Below, in pieces: positions 26,001 through 33,594 of a stretch of DNA of 33,594 bases (its first letter is position 1; each line of letters begins with the position of its first letter). Made by a program: the position numbers and the translations under genes. Source of the DNA: Desulfobulbaceae bacterium S3730MH12. GTDB lineage: Bacteria > Desulfobacterota > Desulfobulbia > Desulfobulbales > Desulfocapsaceae. The notes under the pieces are model-generated. The model was not told the origin of the DNA. It worked only from the letters and a program-made list of their open reading frames with translations, and ran no database searches. The stretch is from assembly GCA_001750925.1 (NCBI GenBank), contig MAXH01000141.1, forward strand, positions 1 through 33,594, written 5' to 3'.

Positions 26001-26292
26001 CCTGCATGGAAGTGGAATATATATATTCTACTCCCGGTAGTTCGTAGAGCAGTTTTTCCATAGGGATAGAAAGCCGTTCTTCCACTTCTTTTGGAGAGGC
26101 GCCGGGCATGGAAACCATGACATCGATCATCGGCACTTTGATTTGTGGTTCCTCTTCACGGGGAAGCATTACGATGGCCAGATATCCCAGCAGCAGAGAG
26201 GCGATAATACCGAGAGGTGTTAATTTCGATGCAATAAAGGCGGAGGCTAGGCGTCCTGCAAAACCCATTCTGTTATTACTGTTTGATTTCAT
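23077..26292 (-). CDS. RND efflux pump inner-membrane transporter, HAE1/AcrB-like
   Basis: The 1071-residue protein has the duplicated RND architecture. There is an N-terminal TM helix (about 22-42), a large periplasmic loop with GASPKEVEERLSIPMEKLL and LPGVEYIYSTSMQG, and a TM bundle (about 345-510). A second TM helix (about 560-580) and second periplasmic loop follow, and a final TM bundle from about 900. TM4 carries the proton-relay pair Asp416-Asp417 in GILVDDAIVVVENIV. Substrate is unknown; the HAE1-type loops indicate drug, bile or hydrophobic-compound export and not heavy metals. It is the last gene of the operon, starting 22 bases after the adaptor stop. The C terminus ends next to an NRDE gene remnant. 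Confidence 0.94.
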   Translation of the reverse strand: MKSNSNNRMGFAGRLASAFIASKLTPLGIIASLLLGYLAIVMLPREEEPQIKVPMIDVMVSMPGASPKEVEERLSIPMEKLLYELPGVEYIYSTSMQGQSLLVVRFFVGESLETSIVRLNQKLATNFDRMPRSVQKPLIKPHTIDDVPIMALTFHGDNYDHYTLRRLAAQVDDSINNISDVAETKLIGGTKRQLTINFDPLLLASRNLTLDELAPHIQQVNSQVHSGNLKSLNQEILLQTGTFLENSGEIGRVVVGVYGGNPVYLNDVATITDGPEEPSNYVLYGEPENKSREAAVTLSIAKRPGANAVSVVHDVEERLESLKGTLIPADLEITITRNYGETAAEKSNELLFHMGIAVFGVALLILFFLGWRESIIVMLAIPSTLALTLLVFYLYGYTLNRITLFALIFSIGILVDDAIVVVENIVRHLRLPMNRGRSMSEVAIEAVEEVGNPTILATWAVIAAILPMAFVGGLMGPYMRPIPIGSSAAMVFSLIIAFTITPWAATHILKKVEIGDTSHGEETAPDDWFTRIYHKIMDPLLTHAVWRTGFYIVITAMLLASCSMVYLGMVKVKMLPFDNKSEFQVILNMPEGSTLEQTSHVASEMADVISEDPAVVNYQIYTGTASPYNFNGLVRHYFMRQGPTVADIQVNLLPKSERSLQSHDIAKRVRPAIAEVAKKYGATVAVAEVPPGPPVLQTIVAEIYGPTNEARVKLAREVKEILASTTGVVDIDWFQETERNRKIITVDKEKAALNGISEQQVTRAITTAVKGLTLDLYHQPLDKESINIVLQLPPQYRARVETLLNISLRSETTPGAPLVPLRELVHVSEQIVEQPIYRKNLKPVIYVTADVADLVESPVYAILEMNKKLAELDGRNFGGREERVKIYNLNQPFSEAEPSMKWDGEWHITLEVFRDLGLAFCVVMILIYMLMVGWFKNYLTPLVVMAAIPFSLIGILPAHWGFGAFFTATSMIGFMAGAGIVVRNSIILIDFIELRIKEGYPLSKAVVDAGAIRFRPMLLTALAVVIGASVILADPIFQGLAISLMFGEIASLLVSRMAVPVLYYSLKKHQY

Positions 26293-26314
26293 AGTATATA
26301 TTACAGATTTGTAT

Positions 26315-27355
26315 CTATTTCTGGATGACTATCGGCTGACCGTCGATGAGGGTGGTGTTATTGGAGATAATGACAGTCTCATTCTCCTGTAGACCGCTTA
26401 ATATTTCAACCCTGTCTGGGTTTCTGGTCCCTGTTCGGACGAGGCGCAGCTTGGCCTTACCGTCTGTTTCTACAAAAACTCTCTCCATCTGACCAAAAGT
26501 ACTGAGTGCAGAAGCAGGAACGGTAAGTGTTTCTGCAGGAGTCATAGCTAGTGTTACCCTGGCAAACTGGCCTGATCTGAGTTGCTTGTTTGGAGGAATT
26601 TTAAGTTTTATGGGGGCAGTTCGTGAGGATGGATCAGCGGTGGGGGCAACTTCAGCTACCTTGCCTTGTATGCTCAGGTTGGCAGAAGGGATGAAGATGG
26701 AAAGGGTATCACCTTTATTAATCTGCAGGATCATTGCCTCCGGGATATCTGTTAAAACCTGCAGATTATTCTCTTCTTCCATGTTTAGCAGCGGTTTCCC
26801 GGGGGTTGCCAAGTCACCTATATTAGCAAGTTTGCGGGTAACAATGCCGGTAAAAGGTGCTACAATTCTGGTGTATTCAAGCATTGTTGATGCTTCTCTG
26901 TGGGCAGCCCGGGCAATACGCATCTGGTCTTCCAGAGATTTAACAGTCTCTGGAGTTGCCGCCTTTTTCTTCAGGAGGTTTCTTTCTCTGGTAAGGTTTC
27001 GTTTTGCCTGTTCAAGCTGTGCTTTTGCCTGTTGCAGTTTGGCAGAAATTTCTCCCGCTTTGATTTCGAGTAAAAGGTCGCCTTTTTTGACACGGGAGCC
27101 CAGGTCAACAGGTAGGTTGATAATGTTGCCGCTGATTTTTGCAGCAATTTCAGCGTGCTCAACAGCCTGGACGGTGCCGACAACTTCAACCTGATTTTCT
27201 GCAATACTCTTTTCCACTTTTGCTGCTGTAACAGTGACTGCAGGAAGATTTTCTGCCTGTTGTTTATGATCGGTTGCATCATTTTTGCAACCGCCAAGGA
27301 TGATAGCGGTCAAAATTATAAAAAACGAAAGCCCTGCTAATTTATACCACTTCAT
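26315..27355 (-). CDS. RND efflux periplasmic adaptor (membrane fusion) lipoprotein
   Basis: The 346-residue HlyD/AcrA-type adaptor joins the RND pump to the outer-membrane channel. It has a lipoprotein signal with lipobox LGGC and Cys23, then the first lipoyl half (VEVVGTVQAVEHAEIAAKIS, LGSRVKKGDLLLEI), an alpha-helical hairpin (about 100-155), and the second lipoyl half (RIVAPFTGIVTRKLANIGDL). A beta-barrel (LRSGQFARVTLAM) and membrane-proximal domain follow. Its ATG overlaps the stop of the TolC-like gene by one base (TAATG), indicating translational coupling, and the pump gene follows 22 bases later. Confidence 0.93.
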   Translation of the reverse strand: MKWYKLAGLSFFIILTAIILGGCKNDATDHKQQAENLPAVTVTAAKVEKSIAENQVEVVGTVQAVEHAEIAAKISGNIINLPVDLGSRVKKGDLLLEIKAGEISAKLQQAKAQLEQAKRNLTRERNLLKKKAATPETVKSLEDQMRIARAAHREASTMLEYTRIVAPFTGIVTRKLANIGDLATPGKPLLNMEEENNLQVLTDIPEAMILQINKGDTLSIFIPSANLSIQGKVAEVAPTADPSSRTAPIKLKIPPNKQLRSGQFARVTLAMTPAETLTVPASALSTFGQMERVFVETDGKAKLRLVRTGTRNPDRVEILSGLQENETVIISNNTTLIDGQPIVIQK

Positions 27356-28722
27356 TATTGAAGCTCCTCTCTTGTCTTCTCTGTGTTAGGGAATTGCGGT
27401 AACCCTGCTGCTCTGCGCAGGCTGGCAATCGCTACCTGATATCTAGCTCTGGCTGCAAGCTGTCTTGCGTGTGCATCTGATAATCGCAGCTCAAAGTCTA
27501 TAAGATCTGAAGCCAGAATCACACCTTCCTTGAATCTGACTCTGCTGAGACGTGTCCCTTCCTCGGCAACTGTGACCATCTTCTCTGTTACACTCAATCT
27601 TTTCTCCGCTTGCTGATAGTTAAGCTCTGCCTGTTGGATTTCAAGATTCAGGGCTAGTTCTGTTTTTTGGATGAGGCCTTGTATTCCCTGCAGTTGAGAT
27701 TTAGCCTTTACGATTTCCGATGAGGTTCTCCTGCCATTGAAAAGGTTGTAATCCATCTTTATTCCTGCCATCCATGAGTCTCCAGCTTCCTCTAATACCA
27801 TGCCTGCATCCACCTGATAGCTGGCAAAAGCATCAACCGTTGGACGCCTGCCTCCTTCTGCTTTTTTTAACAGGGCCAGGCTTGCCTGTTCCATTGCCAG
27901 CAGATGTTTTAATTCCTGGCGATTCTGGTAATTGATCGATTCAGGCAACTGTTGTACGGTTTCTTTCGTATCACTCAGGACTACTTCTCCGTCACGAAGG
28001 CCAAGGAGGTTTAAAAAGCTTCGTTTCGTCAATTCCAGGTTATGTTGGCTTTGAATCAGATCTTCACTGGCTCGTGCCTGCTGGAGTTCCAGGTTAAGCA
28101 AATCTCCCCGGAGGAGGTCGCCGGCATCGTATCTGGCTCTGCCAACATCCAGGGCGACAGTGATCGCATCCAGAGAGGCTAGGCGAACCTTGACCATTTC
28201 TTCAGCCTGAACAATTGCCTGGAAGGTTTTTATAACCTCAAATCCAAGGCGCTGATGAACCGCAATAAGATCCGATTTTGACATTTCTGTCGTAGCTAAG
28301 GCGGCCTCGATTCCAGCCTGATCCCGACCGCCATTGTAGAGGCGATATGCGATGAGAGCCTTGAGGTTGAGGTTATCTGTTCTTCCGGGGTCGTTAAAGT
28401 CTATACTGTTATCAAAAGCACCCTGGTTGAGAATATTGCCAAAAGAGTACATCGGTGTGTTGGTCTGTGCATATTCAGCAGAAAGGTTAATCAGGGGATA
28501 GTCAGCTGCTTTTGCCATTTCGGCTGTTGCCTGAGCTTCTTCAATACGTTTTTGAGCGATGAAACTGTCGGGATTACCGGAGATTGCAAATGCAACTGCA
28601 TTTTCGGCAGTCCAAACCTGTGGGATATCAAGCTGCCTTGATTCTATATGGTTTTGAGCGCTGGATGTTCCGGCCAATAAAGAAAAACAGCAAAGGACTG
28701 CAGTAAGTAGAGTCGGTTTCAT
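27355..28722 (-). CDS. TolC-family outer-membrane efflux channel
   Basis: This is the outer-membrane component of the tripartite pump. After a signal peptide (MKPTLLTAVLCCFSLLAGTS, predicted cleavage after SSA), the protein shows the duplicated OEP architecture: AVAFAISGNPDSFIAQKRIEEA, a beta-strand segment with GRTDNLNLKALIAYRLYNGG, long coiled helices, a second half with KMDYNLFNGRR, and the late RVRFKEGVILASDLIDFELRL. ATG 28722 gives 455 residues and is chosen for the clean signal peptide. ATG 28737 and TTG 28749 are in-frame alternatives. It is the first gene of the efflux operon, with the promoter expected in the 306-base region upstream. Confidence 0.9.
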   Translation of the reverse strand: MKPTLLTAVLCCFSLLAGTSSAQNHIESRQLDIPQVWTAENAVAFAISGNPDSFIAQKRIEEAQATAEMAKAADYPLINLSAEYAQTNTPMYSFGNILNQGAFDNSIDFNDPGRTDNLNLKALIAYRLYNGGRDQAGIEAALATTEMSKSDLIAVHQRLGFEVIKTFQAIVQAEEMVKVRLASLDAITVALDVGRARYDAGDLLRGDLLNLELQQARASEDLIQSQHNLELTKRSFLNLLGLRDGEVVLSDTKETVQQLPESINYQNRQELKHLLAMEQASLALLKKAEGGRRPTVDAFASYQVDAGMVLEEAGDSWMAGIKMDYNLFNGRRTSSEIVKAKSQLQGIQGLIQKTELALNLEIQQAELNYQQAEKRLSVTEKMVTVAEEGTRLSRVRFKEGVILASDLIDFELRLSDAHARQLAARARYQVAIASLRRAAGLPQFPNTEKTREELQ

Positions 28723-29028
28723 AGAGTTTTCTACCATTCCTTTTTGCAACGGTTGCGAGTTTGTCTGTATTTAATGGTCTGGTTAAGTAGGTAAAGCTTC
28801 TGCTTTCAGTTGTCAAAGAAAAATGCATGCCACTGTGTGGCAGATCTTTTTTTCGTACTATATAAGAAGCAAATTCAGACTATCTTTGAACTTTTGGCAG
28901 GTCAAGTTAATAATCGGTTTTTTTGACTGGAATTGTGGTTGGTCTATGAATATTATTCGGATGAAACCGGGTGAGTTATAGAAACAGAGATTTGATTAAT
29001 GGGGGGAATTGGTTTTAAGTGGGGCAGG
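28723..29028 (-). promoter_or_regulatory. promoter/operator region of the efflux operon
   Basis: This 306-base non-coding stretch separates the hybrid kinase stop from the TolC-like gene. It holds a perfect 15-base palindrome, TGCCAC-TGT-GTGGCA (28828-28842). On the minus strand there is an exact TTGACA (28816 to 28811), but the base pairs at the usual -10 distance fit poorly. A TATAGT on the minus strand (28862 to 28857) lies just upstream of the palindrome. The palindrome is a candidate repressor or activator site. No regulator gene is next to it. Confidence 0.4.
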
Positions 29029-31113
29029 CTAAATATCCCTGTTCAGGGTTTTGAGAATCTTGACCAGCGCCTTCACGTCTACCGGCTTGGAAAGGTAGTA
29101 ATCCATACCGGCTTCCATACATTTTTCCCTGTCCCCGGCCATGGCATATGCTGTGAGCGCAATTATCGGAATTCTTTTAACTTCTTCATATTTTTTTGAT
29201 GACCGAATTATCCTGGTTGTCTCCAAGCCATCGAGTTCAGGCATTTGTACGTCCATCAAGATAACGTCAAAATCCATGGATTTCATGAGCTCCATAGCAC
29301 TGTAGCCATCAGATGATACCATTGTTTTGTGACCGAGTTTGGTCAGTATTGCCTTCAGAATCTGTTGATTAATTGGTTCATCTTCAACAATGAGGGTTGA
29401 CAACCTTCGCATGGGGCTAGTTAACAAGGGGGTAATTCTTTCCGGTTGCTGTATGAAATCAGTGCTGTCACATTTTTCTGTGAGAATATCGAAAGTGAAG
29501 GTGGTACCCTGAGGTTCATTTTGTCTCAGTGAAACATTTCCTCCCATCTGGTTGACAAGCTGTTTCACGATACTCAAACCCAACCCGGTTCCTTTACGTT
29601 TGCGGCGACTTTTGTCTTCTACCTGGGTGAATGGCTCGAACAGTTCGTTAATGGCATTCTCAGGAATACCTATGCCGGTATCTGAAACAGTCCAGCTTAT
29701 TCTCAAATACTTTCCGTTAATTTCTTCCAGCACATGGATAGAGATGGAAATTTCTCCATAATCAGTAAATTTAACTGCGTTTCCTATCAGGTTGAAAAGA
29801 ATTTGTTTGAGTCTTGCCTGGTCTGCAACAAAAATATCCGGTACCTCGGGGCTTATTGAGTAATTGAGTTTAACCTTTTGAGGATCCAGACTATTTTTAA
29901 AAGAGGTTATCAGGGGATCCATAACGGCGGTTATTTCAAAAGGTTCTGGGTTTATCTGTACCTTGCCGGACTCTATTTTAGCGTTGTCGAGGATGTCGTT
30001 TATTATGGTCAGAAGACTTTCTCCTGAAGCTGAAGCTGTCTTGACGTATTCTTCCTGTTCATCATTGAGCTGGGTCATCTGCAGTAGCTGAAGCATCCCG
30101 ATAACTCCGTTCATCGGTGTCCGTACCTCATGACTCATATTGGCGAGAAACTTCGACTTTGCCTTACTGGCAGCAAAAGCTTTCTCTTTTGCTGCCTCAA
30201 GTTCAGTCATCATCTGTTTTCTTGTTGTGATATTCCTTGTAACACCAATAATACCAGTACAATGGTCGGAGTTTTCAATAAGACGGGAGGCAACACTTTC
30301 GACCCAGATGATCTCATTATCAGAGGTTGCGATTGGTGTTTCCCAGTAGTGAGATTTGTCTTCCGGTAGAGAAAACACCTCTTTGGAGTCTTTAATGAAT
30401 GGTGAGGAGAGAATGACTTCTCTGTGGAGAACATCAGTGGCATTTTCCTGGGGAAAACCTGTGAGATTCGTAAAGGAAGGACTAATAAAGAGTGGTTGAA
30501 AATTACTGTCAGTTGTCCAGATAACATCGTGTACATTGTCAGCCAGCAACCGATAAAGATGTTCACTTTCTTTTAGTGCCTCCTCCACTGTTTTTCTTTC
30601 AGATATATCCCTGGCAATGAACGTAAAGAGATCTTCGTTGGAAATAGTCAAACGAAGAGCGCTTATTTCAACTGGGAATCTTGAGCCGTCTTTTCGCCTG
30701 TACACTGTTTCATATGTAAAGTTGCCTTCTGCTTTAAGGTGAATAAGCATATCCTTGATATAGCCAAAGTCATCGTCATCACATAAGTCAAAAGGTGTCA
30801 TACGAAGAAGCTCATCACGGGAGTAGCCAAATTGTTTACAGGCGACATTGTTTACATCAGAAAAGTAACCATAGTATGGATTTTCTGTATCGAGAGTGAT
30901 GACAAACATGGCATCATTTGCATAATTGACAAGTTTCCTGTATTTATTCCTGCTCTGTTCAAGTTCGACATTTTCCATCCCGCATTTTGAGAGATCCTGA
31001 ACAGAAGAAAATACTGTTCCCGACTGGCGGATGACGAATTGTTCAAGTTCCGCTATACGTTCCCGTGCCAGTTTCAGCTGCGATTGGAGTTCTGTTATTT
31101 CTTCTGCGGTCAT
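29029..31113 (-). CDS. PAS-PAS hybrid sensor histidine kinase with C-terminal receiver
   Basis: The 694-residue protein from ATG 31113 (a TTG at 31122 is an alternative) has no predicted TM segment, so it should sense in the cytoplasm. Domains in order are a short N-terminal coiled coil (about 1-40) and PAS1 (about 55-170, with VFVITL-like core and RRKDGSRFPVEIS). PAS2 (about 183-295) follows, then HisKA with His328 in MSHEVRTPMNG. Next is HATPase_c with N-box LFNLIGNAVKFTD, DTGIGIP and GTGLGLSIVKQL, and then a receiver with IVEDEP, phospho-acceptor Asp621 in LMDVQMPELDG and the SKPVD loop. There is no HPt or output domain in the protein. A partner protein must complete the relay and is not adjacent. 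Confidence 0.93.
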   Translation of the reverse strand: MTAEEITELQSQLKLARERIAELEQFVIRQSGTVFSSVQDLSKCGMENVELEQSRNKYRKLVNYANDAMFVITLDTENPYYGYFSDVNNVACKQFGYSRDELLRMTPFDLCDDDDFGYIKDMLIHLKAEGNFTYETVYRRKDGSRFPVEISALRLTISNEDLFTFIARDISERKTVEEALKESEHLYRLLADNVHDVIWTTDSNFQPLFISPSFTNLTGFPQENATDVLHREVILSSPFIKDSKEVFSLPEDKSHYWETPIATSDNEIIWVESVASRLIENSDHCTGIIGVTRNITTRKQMMTELEAAKEKAFAASKAKSKFLANMSHEVRTPMNGVIGMLQLLQMTQLNDEQEEYVKTASASGESLLTIINDILDNAKIESGKVQINPEPFEITAVMDPLITSFKNSLDPQKVKLNYSISPEVPDIFVADQARLKQILFNLIGNAVKFTDYGEISISIHVLEEINGKYLRISWTVSDTGIGIPENAINELFEPFTQVEDKSRRKRKGTGLGLSIVKQLVNQMGGNVSLRQNEPQGTTFTFDILTEKCDSTDFIQQPERITPLLTSPMRRLSTLIVEDEPINQQILKAILTKLGHKTMVSSDGYSAMELMKSMDFDVILMDVQMPELDGLETTRIIRSSKKYEEVKRIPIIALTAYAMAGDREKCMEAGMDYYLSKPVDVKALVKILKTLNRDI

Positions 31114-31277
31114 AAATGACAATTTCTTTAAAACTTTATATGTTTATATAAAAGTCATGTACACCAGGAGACTTTGTATCAACCTTTCATATTGATGTTA
31201 CTGTATTTGGTAAGATAGAGTCAAATTTGGCAGAAAAAGATTACCTTTATGATCAACAAATATCAGGAAACGACTTA

Positions 31278-32099
31278 ATGAGTGTATACGCCATAGGTGA
31301 TATTCAGGGATGTTATGATGATCTCATGGTACTCCTGGATCATATTGATTTTAACGAACAACATGACCAGCTCTGGTTTGCAGGAGATTTGGTTAATAGA
31401 GGCCTGAAAAATCTGCAGACGGTCAGGTTTATTAAAGGCCTGGGCGAAAAAGCTGTTGTTGTCCTTGGTAACCATGATCTTCATCTTCTTGCCATGGCGG
31501 CAGGTTGCCGAACTCCCAAAAAAACTGATACTTTTCAGGATATACTGGATGCCGAAGATGCAGATGAACTTCTGACGTGGTTGAGGTATAGACCAGTACT
31601 TCACCATGATGAAACTCTCGGTTATACCCTCATCCACGCAGGTCTGGCACCCCAATGGAACCTGGATCTGGCATTATCGTGTGCAGGGGAACTTGAGACT
31701 GCACTTAGAAGTCCCCGTTACAACGACTTTTTTAAAGAAATGTATGGTAATAAACCCACCGTCTGGTCAGACTCTCTTTCAGGCTATAGGCGGCTTCGTT
31801 TTATTGTAAACTGTCTTACCAGAATGCGGTTCTGTGATGAAAATGGCCGTATGAATTTGAAAGAGACAGGCCCTCCAGGCAGTCAGTCGGCTCCCTATCT
31901 TCCCTGGTTCAGTATTTCAAAACGAGCAAATATCGATATGAAAATTATCTGCGGACACTGGTCAACACTTTCTTATTACGCAGCCAACGGTGTCTTTGCT
32001 CTTGATACCGGTTGTGTTTGGGGCAGGGGGTTGACAGCTTTGAAGCTTGATGCAATTCCTAAGCGGATAACAATTCCCTGTTCTGGTCGAAAAAAATAA
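31278..32099 (+). CDS. apaH: symmetrical bis(5'-nucleosyl)-tetraphosphatase ApaH
   Basis: ApaH hydrolyses Ap4A and related dinucleotides and can act as an RNA decapping enzyme for Np4-capped transcripts. The 273 residues carry the phosphoprotein-phosphatase metal motifs GDIQGCYDD (7-15), GDLVNRG (36-42) and GNHD (64-67). Later come LIHAGLAPQW and CGHWSTL, and DTGCVWGRGLTALKLD at the C terminus. ATG 31278 is preferred because AGGA lies 9 bases upstream and MSVYAIGDIQGC matches known ApaH N termini. A TTG at 31227 would add 17 unsupported residues. It is divergent from the hybrid kinase and converges with the sigma54 activator gene 26 bases away. Confidence 0.94.
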   Translation: MSVYAIGDIQGCYDDLMVLLDHIDFNEQHDQLWFAGDLVNRGLKNLQTVRFIKGLGEKAVVVLGNHDLHLLAMAAGCRTPKKTDTFQDILDAEDADELLTWLRYRPVLHHDETLGYTLIHAGLAPQWNLDLALSCAGELETALRSPRYNDFFKEMYGNKPTVWSDSLSGYRRLRFIVNCLTRMRFCDENGRMNLKETGPPGSQSAPYLPWFSISKRANIDMKIICGHWSTLSYYAANGVFALDTGCVWGRGLTALKLDAIPKRITIPCSGRKK

Positions 32100-32125
32100 G
32101 AGCTGACTCTACCTTTCTTTTCCAG

Positions 32126-33484
32126 TTATCTCTCTGATATAATTCTCCGTTTGGACTGAAGGTTATACCGTTTCATCCTGTTCCATACCGTGACCCTGGA
32201 AACACCCAGTATTTTAGCAGCCTGTGATTGATTGCCTCCTGACTTTTCCAGGGCTTCCAGAAGTTCCAGCCGTTCGATCTCCTGCATATTGAATGTTGTC
32301 TGTTTCCCTCCGGACTGCACCTTTTTCTGGCGAAAAATGGTTTCCGGAAGATGGCTGGGGTGTATCATATTGGTGTGGCAGGTCACGAATGAGTATTCCA
32401 GAGCACCTTTCAACTCCCTGACGTTCCCGGGCCAGCTGTGACGCATCAGGATGTCCATGGTATCTTCTCTGATACCATCTATTGCCTTCTCATTTTTCAG
32501 TCGCATTTTGCGAAAAAATGATTCCACCAGTAATGGAATATCTTCGGCCCTGTCCCGTAGTGACGGCAGAAAGATTGGGATGACATTAATGCGAAAATAA
32601 AAATCTTTTCGGAATTTTCCCTTTTCAACAAGGGTGAGAAGATCTTGATTTGTGGCTGATATAATACGAACGTCTGTAGATATTGGAGCACTGGATCCAA
32701 CCCTTTCGATGACCTTTTCTTCAAGGACCCTCAATAGTTTAATCTGGGTCGCCAGCGGCAGGTCACCAATTTCATCAAGAAAGAGATCCCCCTTATCCGC
32801 TTTTTCAAACCGACCTGCCCGATCTTTATAAGCCCCGGTGTAGGCACCCCGCACATGGCCGAACAGCTCGCTCTCGAGGAGTGACTCAGTAAGGCTGGCA
32901 CAATTGACTTTGATAAAGGGTTTATCTTTTCTGGTACCAATTTCATGGATTGCCCTGCTTACCAGTTCCTTACCTGTGCCACTTTCCCCATAAATAATTA
33001 CAGGGGCGTCGGAATGAGCTGCATTTTCAATCATGTCGAAAACTCGCCGCATGGGAGCCGAGGAACCAACAATGCCATGGAAATCATTCTCATTGTGCAG
33101 CTGCTCACGATATGCCTTCAGCTGGTTTTCCTTTTCAATTATCTCTGTTAAGTCGGTTATTGTACCAACTGTGCCAATGATATTTCCAGCTGTATCTTTC
33201 AGTGTTGCTGAATTTTTCAAAGCGTGAATGTGAGAGCCATCTTTTCTACGGATCTGGCATTTCCGCTGCTCTGACTCATCGCAGGGAGAAGCGTCTTGCT
33301 GGTGGAAATCGGAAGCAAATATTTTGCAGGTCCGGCCTATCAATTCCTCCCGGGAGTAGCCGGTTATCTTTTCAAAGGCCTGGTTAACAGAGACAATGGC
33401 TCCGCTGGTGTTGATGATCACGATTCCGTCACGAATAGTGTTGACCACCGTTTTCCAAAAACTATCTAATTCCCGACCGATCAT
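32126..33484 (-). CDS. sigma54-dependent transcriptional activator with PAS sensor domain
   Basis: The 452-residue protein activates RNA polymerase holding sigma54. It has a PAS domain at about 8-118 in place of a receiver, then a short coiled linker. The AAA+ domain (about 140-375) has Walker A GESGTGKE (166-173), the sigma54-contact loop GAYTGA (213-218, a variant of GAFTGA), Walker B DLFLDEIGD and R-finger segments around VRIISATNQ. A C-terminal Fis-type HTH (about 410-445) contains SGGNQSQAAKILGVSRVTVWNRMKRY. The PAS domain has cysteines at 53, 68 and 76. The target genes are not identifiable here. A candidate repeat lies immediately upstream. Confidence 0.93.
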   Translation of the reverse strand: MIGRELDSFWKTVVNTIRDGIVIINTSGAIVSVNQAFEKITGYSREELIGRTCKIFASDFHQQDASPCDESEQRKCQIRRKDGSHIHALKNSATLKDTAGNIIGTVGTITDLTEIIEKENQLKAYREQLHNENDFHGIVGSSAPMRRVFDMIENAAHSDAPVIIYGESGTGKELVSRAIHEIGTRKDKPFIKVNCASLTESLLESELFGHVRGAYTGAYKDRAGRFEKADKGDLFLDEIGDLPLATQIKLLRVLEEKVIERVGSSAPISTDVRIISATNQDLLTLVEKGKFRKDFYFRINVIPIFLPSLRDRAEDIPLLVESFFRKMRLKNEKAIDGIREDTMDILMRHSWPGNVRELKGALEYSFVTCHTNMIHPSHLPETIFRQKKVQSGGKQTTFNMQEIERLELLEALEKSGGNQSQAAKILGVSRVTVWNRMKRYNLQSKRRIISER

Positions 33485-33492
33485 TAACGTCC

Positions 33493-33574
33493 CGTAAAAA
33501 CTTGAATTTTAAGGTTGCTAAGTAAAAACTCTTCATCCGGAGTCTCGCATGTAAAGCTTTTTACGACGCCATCA
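33493..33574. repeat. candidate dispersed palindromic repeat, copy 2
   Basis: An 82-bp stretch immediately upstream of the sigma54 activator gene begins CGTAAAAA and ends TTTTTACGACGCCATCA, so the ends are inverted complements (CGTAAAAA / TTTTTACG). CTAAGTAAAAA occurs inside, giving a second possible left arm. It shares the ends and the size with 18649-18728. No ORF is present. The window ends 20 bases after it, so its full context cannot be seen. Confidence 0.5.
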
Positions 33575-33594
33575 TCATTAACATACCCTGTTAA

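Noticed and set aside
26586-27194. 202-aa + strand frame inside the adaptor gene
   Set aside because: It is a complement shadow of the HlyD-type adaptor, with a Ser/Ala/Phe-rich composition arising from the antisense reading.
1-33594. Search for CRISPR arrays, tRNA/rRNA genes, transposases, toxin-antitoxin and other defence genes
   Set aside because: I saw no regularly spaced direct repeats, no tRNA cloverleaf and no transposase, nuclease or defence-family motifs in the reading frames.

Overview
The window is bacterial chromosome of moderate GC content, apparently without phage or transposase genes. Protein flavour (a PAS/hybrid histidine kinase, a REC-less sigma54 activator, a very long class A PBP, long lipoprotein leaders) and gene order suggest a sulfate-reducing Desulfobacterota, probably near Desulfobulbales. 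That placement is inference from recognition and was not tested by a search.

Region 1 (1-10266, + strand) is a conserved translation / RNA-metabolism cluster: rimP, nusA, ylxR, infB, rbfA, nrnA, truB, rpsO and pnp. A strong intrinsic terminator follows rpsO, a second follows pnp, and an 80-nt near-perfect hairpin lies in the pnp leader. Region 2 (10320-13122) holds dut and a WalJ/YycJ-type metallo-beta-lactamase on +, converging with a CRM-domain YhbY protein and a TraB/PrgY-family membrane protein on the minus strand.

Region 3 (13302-21314) is a cell-envelope block. A LysM lytic transglycosylase lipoprotein is divergent from a 1125-aa bifunctional penicillin-binding protein. The PBP carries roughly 250 extra residues inside its transpeptidase domain and is followed by a helical-repeat (TPR-like) outer-membrane-type lipoprotein, an arrangement reminiscent of PBP/Lpo activator pairs. 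A single-TM anchored protein of unknown function converges on it. Region 4 (21535-22951) has a DUF2237 protein and a NUDIX hydrolase on minus, and a 72-aa unknown protein on +.

Region 5 (22958-28722) is a complete tripartite RND efflux operon on the minus strand (TolC-like protein, lipoprotein adaptor, HAE1-type pump). Its 3' end abuts a 36-codon remnant of an NRDE/TANGO2-family gene, which marks a likely recombination junction. Region 6 (29029-33594) contains a PAS-PAS hybrid histidine kinase divergent from apaH, and a PAS-AAA-Fis sigma54 activator with a cysteine-bearing PAS domain.

Two ~80-bp intergenic elements (18649-18728 and 33493-33574) share end sequences and look like copies of a dispersed palindromic repeat. 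I do not see an unmistakably new multi-gene system. The best leads are the PBP insertion plus its neighbouring TPR lipoprotein, the pnp leader hairpin, the repeat family, and the truncated NRDE gene at the efflux operon boundary.
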